A stretch of DNA of 64,000 bases, taken from the NCBI RefSeq assembly GCF_943913915.1, contig NZ_CALUAA010000004.1:62001-126000 (forward strand), given 5' to 3'. Each line of letters begins with the position of its first letter. Position 1 is the stretch's first letter. The DNA comes from an uncultured Peptoniphilus sp. Lineage in GTDB: Bacteria > Bacillota > Clostridia > Tissierellales > Peptoniphilaceae. The translations under genes were made by a program, and so were the position numbers. The notes under the pieces were generated by a model. It ran no database searches. It saw only the letters and a list, made by a program, of their open reading frames with translations, and was not told where the DNA came from. Positions 45,302 through 51,573 of this stretch are shown piece after piece.

Positions 45302-45323
45302 GGTTGCACACTGGTTGCACACT
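45302..45323. repeat. Tandem 11-bp repeats beside the attachment end
   Basis: GGTTGCACACT occurs twice with no spacer (45302-45312, 45313-45323), between the tRNA and the 3' end of int. Arm-type integrase-binding sites of Tn916/lambda-type systems have this form and location. Confidence 0.5.
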
Positions 45324-45375
45324 TGCTATATAGTAATTCATTCATCGTTGATTCTTTTTGCCAGTTAGATAGATT

Positions 45376-46548
45376 TTATATGATTCCATCTAGCATACTG
45401 ACAGCGGATTTTTTAGGATCGTCTAAAACTGTGACATAAATTTCAGTAGTTCTAATGTCCTCATGTCCTAATAAAAGTTGTATAGTACGAATTGGCACCC
45501 CTTGCTCATAAAGGCGTGTAGCGTAACTGTGGCGCAGTTCATGAAAAGTAAAAGGGGGAAGCCCTATTTTTTCACAAATAGCCTTAACTCGTCTAGCAGG
45601 ACGTTTCTTCTCGATGTAATTTCCATTCTCATCACAAAAAATCAAATTGCGGTCGATGAAATTATTATCGGGATCATTAGCCATTCTTTTGTTGATTTGC
45701 ATTTGCTTTTTAAAAATTAGAAGAGTCGCATCGGTAATAGGAACTTCTCTATTACTTTTTTCACTCTTTGGAATGGTAATTTCCTTTTTCCATTTACGAT
45801 GACCGTCACTTGTTATGTGAGGAATATTTCTATACTGCTTATTGTAATGAACAATTTTTCCGATAAGATCGTCTCGAGAAAGAGCTGTAATTTCTCCTAA
45901 GCGTCCTCCAGTTGCAAGAGCACAGTAGATAAAATTATCTAAATAGTAATCATTGTCCAAATGTTTGACAAAAATTTTTTGCTGCGATGCACTCATTGGC
46001 ATAGAGCGATTAGGGGGAGTTTTTCTTCGTTTTTCAATTTCCACAAACTTCATGGGATTTTTGTAAATGTCTTCAACTTTCTCTGCATAGTTAAGACAAT
46101 ACCTGACAATATCGTAAGATTTTTGAACGGTTGTGACGGGGTAGTTTATGGAAAGTTCATTGAAGTGTTGTTGCAAGTTGGTTACATTCAAGTTTTCCAT
46201 TTTTATTTTCCCTAGCTTCGAATCCTTTATGCGTAGTCGATACTCTGATTCATAAGTTTCGAAACTCGAAGCAGCTATCTTATTTTGCTTATGGTTGAAA
46301 ATCCAGTCCTTGAAATAATCTGCAAAGGGCTTCTTAGAAGGCTCTATGAATAGATTTTTATCTACAAGAACTTGCATCTCTCTTAACTTTTTCACGACTT
46401 CTTGTCTTTCAAAGCTACCAAGTGTTTTGCGAATAGGCTTGCCATCAAGTTCATAGCCTACGACAGCGGCACCTCTATAATAAGTGCGACCATTCCGGAT
46501 CTCAGTCCAGATACTACCTTCACCGTTCGCTCTTTTTGTTTTTTTCAT
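45376..46548 (-). CDS. int: Tyrosine recombinase (ICE integrase)
   Basis: A 390-residue integrase with an AP2-like N-terminal arm-binding region, a core-binding SAM-like domain (SSFETYESEYRLRIK) and a catalytic domain. The catalytic residues are visible: Arg in CALATGGRLGEITAL, His and Arg in HELRHSYATRL, His in LLLGHEDIRTTEIYV with the nucleophilic Tyr. It is transcribed toward the tRNA-Leu target. The start ATG follows AGGTGAC on the minus strand. It mediates integration and excision. Confidence 0.95.
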   Translation of the reverse strand: MKKTKRANGEGSIWTEIRNGRTYYRGAAVVGYELDGKPIRKTLGSFERQEVVKKLREMQVLVDKNLFIEPSKKPFADYFKDWIFNHKQNKIAASSFETYESEYRLRIKDSKLGKIKMENLNVTNLQQHFNELSINYPVTTVQKSYDIVRYCLNYAEKVEDIYKNPMKFVEIEKRRKTPPNRSMPMSASQQKIFVKHLDNDYYLDNFIYCALATGGRLGEITALSRDDLIGKIVHYNKQYRNIPHITSDGHRKWKKEITIPKSEKSNREVPITDATLLIFKKQMQINKRMANDPDNNFIDRNLIFCDENGNYIEKKRPARRVKAICEKIGLPPFTFHELRHSYATRLYEQGVPIRTIQLLLGHEDIRTTEIYVTVLDDPKKSAVSMLDGII

Positions 46549-46588
46549 AATGTCACCTCATATCTAAGAAAGTAAAGTCTTACAAATC

Positions 46589-46682
46589 TTGATATAGGCA
46601 CTTTCGCATGATAAGATAAATGTGTCACCAGTATCTTCATGCGAAGGTGCTTGCCTCCAGTCAATCGACTGGGGGCTTTTTT
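46589..46682 (+). ncRNA. Candidate small structured RNA between int and the repressor
   Basis: On the plus strand, opposite to both neighbours, TTGATA (46589-46594), a 17-bp spacer and TAAGAT (46612-46617) form a plausible promoter. It predicts a ~60-nt transcript ending at the terminator 46653-46682. A 14-bp inverted repeat (46598-46611 with 46637-46650, 13 of 14 pairs) overlaps the promoter. No ORF of note is present. It could regulate int or the repressor; expression is not shown. Confidence 0.45.
46653..46682 (+). terminator. Plus-strand intrinsic terminator in the int-repressor gap
   Basis: GCCTCCAGTC-AATC-GACTGGGGGC hairpin followed by TTTTTT. Neither adjacent gene is transcribed in this direction. 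Confidence 0.8.
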
Positions 46683-46702
46683 ATTTACTTACTATAAATC
46701 AG

Positions 46703-47359
46703 TTATATCTTACTTAATTTGTAAACTGCTTTACCAATAATTGAAATGTTTGAGTGATGATCAAAAAGCATAGGTTTATACCTGGGGTTTTCTGCTCGCA
46801 GTTCAACTACGTCATTTCCATGTTTGTATACCTTTTTCAATGTCGTAGAATCATCGATAAGAACGGCAGCGATTTCACCATTTTCAACGTCAGGTTGTTG
46901 CCTGATAAAAACAATATCGCCATCAAAAATATAAGAAAGTACCATAGAGTCTCCAGAGACCCTGAGACAAAAATCGGCGTTGATTTTTTTATCCAGGCTA
47001 ATGTATTCCTCTATATTTTCCTGAGCAAGAATGGGAACACCGGCTGCGATGGTTCCAACTAAAGGATACTGCTTAGTAGAAACGGGCTGTATTAAATCCT
47101 TAGACGGCGTATTAGATATTTTAGGATTCAATGATGCTTCATATGCGTTTCGTACACTAGATTTACCATACAAATAGTTCATATCGACATTAAAATAATC
47201 AGCAATCTTTTCAAAAGTTTCTTTATTTGGCACACGCTCTTTCCTTTCATAATTACTGATTGTTTGACGTGTCAAATTTAGTTCCTCTGCCAACTCTTCT
47301 TGATTCATACCTTTTTCTTTGCGAAGTTCCTTTAAAATATCGCTAAAATCTTTGTTCAT
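46703..47359 (-). CDS. LexA/CI-like repressor with S24 autopeptidase domain
   Basis: A 218-residue repressor. The N-terminal XRE HTH (QEELAEELNLTRQTISNYERKERVPNKETFEKIA) is followed by a S24 domain: cleavage site GTIAAGVPI, catalytic Ser in RVSGDSMVLSYIFDGD and Lys in DDSTTLKKVYKHG. Such proteins self-cleave on RecA filaments, linking ICE induction to DNA damage. ATG 47359 follows AGGAGGACAAC. It is divergent from the Cro-like gene, with operator palindromes in the gap. Confidence 0.92.
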   Translation of the reverse strand: MNKDFSDILKELRKEKGMNQEELAEELNLTRQTISNYERKERVPNKETFEKIADYFNVDMNYLYGKSSVRNAYEASLNPKISNTPSKDLIQPVSTKQYPLVGTIAAGVPILAQENIEEYISLDKKINADFCLRVSGDSMVLSYIFDGDIVFIRQQPDVENGEIAAVLIDDSTTLKKVYKHGNDVVELRAENPRYKPMLFDHHSNISIIGKAVYKLSKI

Positions 47360-47391
47360 GTTGTCCTCCTGTCTATAATTAAAACAAAGCG

Positions 47392-47406
47392 TTGACAAAA
47401 AGTCAA
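47392..47406. promoter_or_regulatory. Operator-like palindrome on the repressor promoter
   Basis: TTGAC-AAAAA-GTCAA is a perfect inverted repeat. On the minus strand it contains the -35 TTGACT, with TTTAAT 17 bp further as -10, so the repressor likely controls its own gene. Confidence 0.6.
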
Positions 47407-47424
47407 GAAAAACTCAACAAGTTG

Positions 47425-47453
47425 TTGACAAATATAAGAAGCAAGCCTATAAT
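47425..47453 (+). promoter_or_regulatory. Consensus promoter of the Cro-like gene, with operators
   Basis: TTGACA (47425-47430), exactly 17 bp, then TATAAT (47448-47453) are both perfect consensus boxes. CAAC-AA-GTTG (47415-47424) abuts the -35 box, and GCAAC-AATGC-GTTGC (47463-47477) lies at about +3 to +17. These fit repressor binding at overlapping or downstream operators, as in phage-type switches. Confidence 0.8.
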
Positions 47454-47493
47454 GCAATCAAAGCAACAATGCGTTGCGAGAAGGGAGAAAAAT

Positions 47494-47709
47494 ATGACAT
47501 TAGGTGAAAGTTTAAAAAGTTTGAGAACCCAAAAAAAAGTATCTCTGGAACAAGTCGCCGAGGACCTAGGATTAACAAGACAGGCTATTTATAACTATGA
47601 AGCGGATATGAGAGTTCCGAGAGATGAAATTAAAATTAAGCTAGCTAATTATTATGGAGTTAGCATTGAAGAACTTTTTTTTAAAGATAAAGCAACAAAA
47701 TGTTGCTAA
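47494..47709 (+). CDS. Cro-like small XRE DNA-binding protein
   Basis: A 71-residue HTH protein (SLEQVAEDLGLTRQAIYNYEADMRVPRDEIKIKLANYYGVSIEELF) that lacks a peptidase domain. It is divergent from the S24 repressor, the standard position of a Cro-type antagonist. RBS AAGGGAG. Its last five codons (ATKCC) lie within a perfect palindrome, AGCAACA-AAA-TGTTGCT (47692-47708), sharing the GCAAC half-site with the operator upstream. Confidence 0.85.
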   Translation: MTLGESLKSLRTQKKVSLEQVAEDLGLTRQAIYNYEADMRVPRDEIKIKLANYYGVSIEELFFKDKATKCC

Positions 47710-47837
47710 AATGTTTTCTAGTAAAAATAGATCTAGCTTTTAGCGAACACCTCTGCCTCGTTCAATAACTATTTTTTAGGTTAGCAATGAGAAGTTATGA
47801 GCAACATATTAATTCTTAGATTAGAAGGGAGAAGGAA

Positions 47838-48083
47838 ATGACTGCACAAATGCTATTAAATGATGAGCTGTTTATTGTTCGACAGCAGTTAGAAAATATA
47901 GAAAATTTACTTGCTGAAAATAATAAGTATGGCTTGTCGGTAAAAGAGGCTGCTCGTTATAGCGGTATAGGCAGAACTCAACTCTACCGACTCATGGAAA
48001 GCGGAGAGATTGATTACAAACAAGTAACTCCTCAAAAAAGAATCATCACGAAAAAAGCACTAATTGATTATTTAGAAAGATAG
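47838..48083 (+). CDS. Excisionase-like HTH_17 protein
   Basis: An 81-residue protein with an N-terminal helix and a C-terminal MerR-like winged helix (LSVKEAARYSGIGRTQLYRLMESGEIDYKQV) of the excisionase family. It probably helps Int in excision or acts as a small activator. RBS GAAGGGAGAAGG precedes ATG. It lies in the early region after the Cro-like gene, 128 bp away with no other gene between. Confidence 0.8.
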   Translation: MTAQMLLNDELFIVRQQLENIENLLAENNKYGLSVKEAARYSGIGRTQLYRLMESGEIDYKQVTPQKRIITKKALIDYLER

Positions 48084-48090
48084 TGTCGCT

Positions 48091-48279
48091 ATGGCTATGA
48101 ATGTTACTTCACAAGAAAGAGCGAATCATATTCGTCTGAAACTTATTAGCGTCATCTTTGCTATTGACCTAGCCCTAAAAAATAGCCGATGTAACTGGAA
48201 CGAAAATATCAAGACAAGTCTGAGAGAGACGAGAGAAAAATGCCAGGAAACTTTAAAAGAACTGGAGGAAGTCATATGA
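48091..48279 (+). CDS. Small hypothetical ICE protein
   Basis: A 62-residue protein rich in charged residues, likely alpha-helical (TSLRETREKCQETLKELEEV at the end). No domain recognised. It starts 7 bases after xis and overlaps the next gene by ATGA-like coupling. Ribosome site is poor, so coupling to xis is likely. ATG 48097 is an alternative start. Confidence 0.6.
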   Translation: MAMNVTSQERANHIRLKLISVIFAIDLALKNSRCNWNENIKTSLRETREKCQETLKELEEVI

Positions 48280-48596
48280 AGGCATATTGTTTAAATGACT
48301 TATTAAATTGGGATTTAATCGACTATGGCGATGTGGTTATAGAGAACCTAATCCTCGACGATTCGATCGACAAGATCAAAGTGCCTGGAGAACCTAAAAC
48401 ATGGTTTTATACAGATGATGAAGAGGTTTACAGATGGTATGGAAAATACGCTTATTCTTTAGCGACGATCAATGACGCTATCGAGTATGGATTACTCTCA
48501 AAAAAAGAATTTAGAAACTGGAGAGTATCACACTACAAAAAGCCCGATGATTTAATTTCTTTTGCGGACGACTTAGAAAAGTCTTTCATATTTTAG
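48276..48596 (+). CDS. Hypothetical ICE protein
   Basis: A 106-residue protein with no recognised domain. It is acidic with several Trp and Tyr residues (TWFYTDDEEVYRWYGKYAYS). ATG 48276 follows GGAGG and overlaps the previous stop by 4 bp. It precedes the replication module. Confidence 0.7.
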   Translation: MKAYCLNDLLNWDLIDYGDVVIENLILDDSIDKIKVPGEPKTWFYTDDEEVYRWYGKYAYSLATINDAIEYGLLSKKEFRNWRVSHYKKPDDLISFADDLEKSFIF

Positions 48597-48612
48597 AAAG
48601 GAGGTTCTGTAT

Positions 48613-48660
48613 ATGAAGCATACTAGCTTATCAATAAGGAACAAATGGAGCCTATTATGA
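48613..48660 (+). CDS. 15-residue leader peptide coupled to the replication initiator
   Basis: ATG 48613 has an excellent Shine-Dalgarno AAAGGAGG (48597-48604, 8-base spacing) and encodes MKHTSLSIRNKWSLL. Its TGA overlaps the ATG of the initiator gene (ATGA, 48657-48660). This resembles the small leader peptides that couple translation of plasmid Rep proteins. Not a database-recognised protein; inference from layout. Confidence 0.5.
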   Translation: MKHTSLSIRNKWSLL

Positions 48661-49649
48661 AAAGCAGCCTTAAACAATTACTTTTAGGTTGGTCAGGATT
48701 TATTGCTATTAACCGTAGAGTGTTGAAAGTTTTAGGCTTAGATAGAGCCTATCTGCTTAGCATTCTTGCGGAAGGAGAAGAAATGTTTTCTAAAAAGGGC
48801 GATAACGAAGGTTGGTTTTACCAAACGGTCAGCTCAATTGAAAATATGTCGGGATTCTCGCAATCGAAGCAATACAGGCTACTCAAAGAATTTGAAGATA
48901 TGGGAATACTTTCAATCAAGTTCGATGGATTTCCACAAAGGAGATATTTGAAACTCCACTATGACGTTATCGAAAAAATAATTTTTGAAGAGAATGAGCA
49001 AGCTCCAGATGATCCAGTACCAAAGAATGATGAAGTCAAAATGAATGAACAAGGTCTTCAAAATGACTGCTCAGAGGATTCATACAGTCAAAATGAATTA
49101 CCAGATCAGTCAAACGGAATGACCAGATCAGTCAAACGGAATGACCAGATCAGTCAGACTGAATTACCAGATCAGTCAAACGGAATGCCCAGATCAGTCA
49201 AAAGGACTGCTTTATATAATAAAGAAAGTAGAGATAAAGAAAGTATTAATCTAAAACATAGTATAAATAACCCCTATAAAGAAACCGCCGGGGAAAATCA
49301 AAAAATTAATTCAGTCGAAAAAAACGAAGAATCAGATGACAACGAAATTACGAATCTTGTATTTTTCTTTACGACAAATGCTGAACTTCAAGAAACGCTA
49401 TTTAATTTTATTGCCTATCGAAAAGAATTAGGTGCAGCCGTAACACCTTCTGTGTTGCCATTTTTCTTGGAAGAATTAAAGACTATCACATCGAGTGAAA
49501 AAGAAATGATCGCTGTTCTAAAGCAGTCTATGGTGAACGGATGGAAAAGAATTTTACCTGTTCATCAGCAGAATCACGTAAGCAATCCACCTAAGACGGT
49601 TGTCGATGAGGTGGCGGATTTTTATGAGTGGCGTGGAGGTGTGGTATGA
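48657..49649 (+). CDS. Replication-initiator-like protein (RepA_N/DnaD-type) of the ICE
   Basis: A 330-residue protein. The N-terminal ~100 residues (SGFIAINRRVLKVLGLDRAYLLSIL ... GWFYQTVSSIENMSGFSQSKQYRLLKEFEDMGIL) are a winged helix like RepA_N/DnaD initiators. The middle is variable and encoded by a 22-bp iteron array; the C-terminus (LFNFIAYRKELGAAVTP) may be a second helical domain. ATG 48657 follows GGAG and is coupled to the leader peptide; ATG 48645 is an alternative. The iterons inside the gene suggest that its own origin lies here. Confidence 0.7.
   Translation: MKSSLKQLLLGWSGFIAINRRVLKVLGLDRAYLLSILAEGEEMFSKKGDNEGWFYQTVSSIENMSGFSQSKQYRLLKEFEDMGILSIKFDGFPQRRYLKLHYDVIEKIIFEENEQAPDDPVPKNDEVKMNEQGLQNDCSEDSYSQNELPDQSNGMTRSVKRNDQISQTELPDQSNGMPRSVKRTALYNKESRDKESINLKHSINNPYKETAGENQKINSVEKNEESDDNEITNLVFFFTTNAELQETLFNFIAYRKELGAAVTPSVLPFFLEELKTITSSEKEMIAVLKQSMVNGWKRILPVHQQNHVSNPPKTVVDEVADFYEWRGGVV
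49101..49210. repeat. Five tandem 22-bp iterons within the initiator gene (candidate oriV)
   Basis: Five contiguous 22-bp copies start at 49101, 49123, 49145, 49167 and 49189, with core CAGATCAGTCAAACGG; copies 1 and 2 are identical. Three weaker copies precede them (core CAGTCAAA/TTCAAA at ~49035, 49057 and 49087). As 22 is not a multiple of 3, successive copies are read in different frames, so selection acts on DNA rather than protein. A strongly AT-rich stretch (49211-49270) follows, as expected for an unwinding element. Confidence 0.8.
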
Positions 49650-50227
49650 CAATTAGCAATGATGATAGGGCAGTTGCCGAGTGTTTAAGTGTGTTAAAAG
49701 CGGCTTATCCGCAATATAAGTTTTTAACAGATCACGCCATGATGGAATTATGGCATCGAAAACTATCAGTACTGGATTCTGAAAAAAGAAGACTCGCTAT
49801 TGAATTTTGGATTAATACCGAGAGGTTTCCGCCGGCAATTAGCGACATTTATGAGTTGTGCAGTCCTAAATCTTTGCCGAATAAAGATTGGTCTGAGGCG
49901 TGGCAAATAGTCCAGAGAGCAATACAACGGTTTGGTGCTTCTCGTGAAATTGAAGCTATGAAGTGGCTACAATCTGAAGATCCTATGACGGCAGAAGCAG
50001 CTCGAAGATTAGGATTTCAAAATTGCTGTTTATCGCAAAATATAGCTCAAGAAAGAGCAAATTTTAGAATGATCTACCAAAGCATGGAAGAAAAACAAGA
50101 GGCAGACGAACGCTTTATGCGTTTACCAGTCGGATTGCGCTATGGCGAAAGGAGCGAGGGCATTGCCAAACTTGATATTAACGAAAGAACAATTGAGTCA
50201 GTATCACTGTTTAAAGCGGGAGATTAA
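49646..50227 (+). CDS. Replicative helicase loader/inhibitor-like protein
   Basis: A 193-residue protein. The N-terminal part (SVLKAAYPQYKFLTDHAMMELWHRKLSVLD ... FPPAISDIYELC) resembles the helicase-loader family of phages such as G40P-type loaders. The start overlaps the initiator gene (4 bp) and follows GGAGG. With the initiator it would form a replication module that recruits the host helicase. The family call is moderate. Confidence 0.6.
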   Translation: MTISNDDRAVAECLSVLKAAYPQYKFLTDHAMMELWHRKLSVLDSEKRRLAIEFWINTERFPPAISDIYELCSPKSLPNKDWSEAWQIVQRAIQRFGASREIEAMKWLQSEDPMTAEAARRLGFQNCCLSQNIAQERANFRMIYQSMEEKQEADERFMRLPVGLRYGERSEGIAKLDINERTIESVSLFKAGD

Positions 50228-50582
50228 ATTATTATCGGAACGTTTGAGCAGGCTTGACGATGAAGTAACCGATACTGTCATAGGTTCGAACAGCTCTTTT
50301 CCGTTTCAAAAAATGCATATAACTATCCGAGGTAAAGAAACACAGACTGATTATACAACTGCTCTGAGGAAGCTTTTAACTCAAAGATTAAATAAATCAA
50401 TAGAGTCTCTTTATAAAATCGAGTCATTTATATCGACGATAGAGGACGATCGAGTTCGTTATGTATTTACAAGGCGATATATCGACAAGGCAAGTTGGAA
50501 GCGAATATCCGGAGAGATGGGAAGCAGTGATGAAAGCTATGCTCGTAAAATACACGACCGCTATGCGAAGAGCTATTTTTAA
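50163..50582 (+). CDS. ArpU/DUF1492-like phage-type regulator
   Basis: A 139-residue protein starting at TTG 50163 behind AAAGGAG. The central and C-terminal part (IESFISTIEDDRVRYVFTRRYIDKASWKRISGEMGSSDESYARKIHDR) matches the ArpU/RinA-like late-gene regulators. It overlaps the loader gene by 65 bp in a different frame. Five TTTGTCCG repeats follow its stop. The length fits the DUF1492 class. Confidence 0.7.
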   Translation: MPNLILTKEQLSQYHCLKREIKLLSERLSRLDDEVTDTVIGSNSSFPFQKMHITIRGKETQTDYTTALRKLLTQRLNKSIESLYKIESFISTIEDDRVRYVFTRRYIDKASWKRISGEMGSSDESYARKIHDRYAKSYF

Positions 50583-50629
50583 ATTTGTCCGATTTGTCCG
50601 ATTTTTGTCCGTTTTGTCCGATTTGTCCG
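50583..50629. repeat. Five direct TTTGTCCG repeats
   Basis: TTTGTCCG begins at 50584, 50593, 50604, 50613 and 50622 (spacings 9, 11, 9, 9), in the 112-bp gap between the ArpU-like and the next gene. It is a likely protein-binding array. A weak hairpin (GGAAAGC/GCTTTTC) at ~50649 follows. Confidence 0.75.
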
Positions 50630-50694
50630 TATAGCATGGATAGTGAGGAAAGCTAATGCTTTTCTTTTGCACGACGTAGGAAAGGTGAATTTAG

Positions 50695-51003
50695 ATGATT
50701 AATGATTTTCTGTTAGACAATGTTTTTAAAAATTCTGAAAACCCAAAGGAGTGGTGTATATCGTTTAAAGGAATGGATTATGAAGAATGGCAACCTCTAC
50801 CGGTAAATGAGTTTATACAGGAAGTAGAAAAGAAAGATTCTTGGAACGATATTGAACCGGAGATTTACGAAAAGGCACTAGGGACTGTTGGTTTAGACTT
50901 TGCCTCATATGACAATCCGGAAGAAATGTGGAAAGAATTTTTATCCGCAGTAGAGGAAAGCAAAAGAAAACTAGCAGCGAAAGAAGCGAACGTTAACTTG
51001 TAG
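50695..51003 (+). CDS. Hypothetical acidic ICE protein
   Basis: A 102-residue acidic protein, no recognised domain (FLLDNVFKNSENPKEWCISFKGM at the start; EEMWKEFLSAVEESKRKLAAKE at the end). RBS GGAAAGG. It precedes the PcfB-like gene, a position often held by small conserved genes in such elements. Confidence 0.72.
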   Translation: MINDFLLDNVFKNSENPKEWCISFKGMDYEEWQPLPVNEFIQEVEKKDSWNDIEPEIYEKALGTVGLDFASYDNPEEMWKEFLSAVEESKRKLAAKEANVNL

Positions 51004-51019
51004 GTAGGTGATCTTACTC

Positions 51020-51517
51020 ATGGGAATGGGCATCCAAGAAGGCATAGCTGATAGTGTACACGATAGAAGAAAAGTAATGTTTTTCCTTGATTTATCAAAA
51101 AAACTATTTACAAATATCGATTCATCGCTAGTACAGAAAGCCTCGTATGATGACATGAAGCTTTGGGAGGAACGACAGCAAATGAATGGTCAACTTGATC
51201 AAGAGCAGGTTATTTCAACTGATTTGCAAGAAGAATTAGTAAAAGCCTGTGATAAAGAAGGTATTCAATTTGCCGTTGCACCTATCGATGATGAAAAATT
51301 TCGACTGTACTTTCACGCCAAAGACACTAAACAAGTTGATCAGGTTCTTAAAAGAACGTATCAGGGTTTAGAAGCAAAACGAGAGCGTGAAGGGGACAGG
51401 AAACCTTATGAAGAACGCTATAATGCTGCAAAAGAAATTCGTGATAATTTACGAGAAAAGGCAGTAAACAAAGAAGATAAGTTAAAACAAAAAGACCGAG
51501 GAATGGATCGAAACTAA
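51020..51517 (+). CDS. PcfB-like (DUF3801) conjugation protein
   Basis: A 165-residue protein. It resembles the PcfB/DUF3801 family encoded upstream of the coupling ATPase in Gram-positive conjugation systems (FAVAPIDDEKFRLYFHAKDTKQVDQVL is typical). The C-terminal third is Lys/Glu-rich. ATG 51020 is placed well from AGGTAGGTG; GTG 51008 is less likely. PcfB may recruit substrate to the coupling protein. Confidence 0.72.
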   Translation: MGMGIQEGIADSVHDRRKVMFFLDLSKKLFTNIDSSLVQKASYDDMKLWEERQQMNGQLDQEQVISTDLQEELVKACDKEGIQFAVAPIDDEKFRLYFHAKDTKQVDQVLKRTYQGLEAKREREGDRKPYEERYNAAKEIRDNLREKAVNKEDKLKQKDRGMDRN

Positions 51518-51573
51518 TATTCAGGCGTAAGCCTTTTAATATAAATATTTAGTTACTATCCAAGGAGGAAATA

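Noticed and set aside
49101..49210. 22-bp tandem repeats as a CRISPR array
   Set aside because: The repeats are contiguous with no spacers and lie inside a reading frame next to no cas gene.
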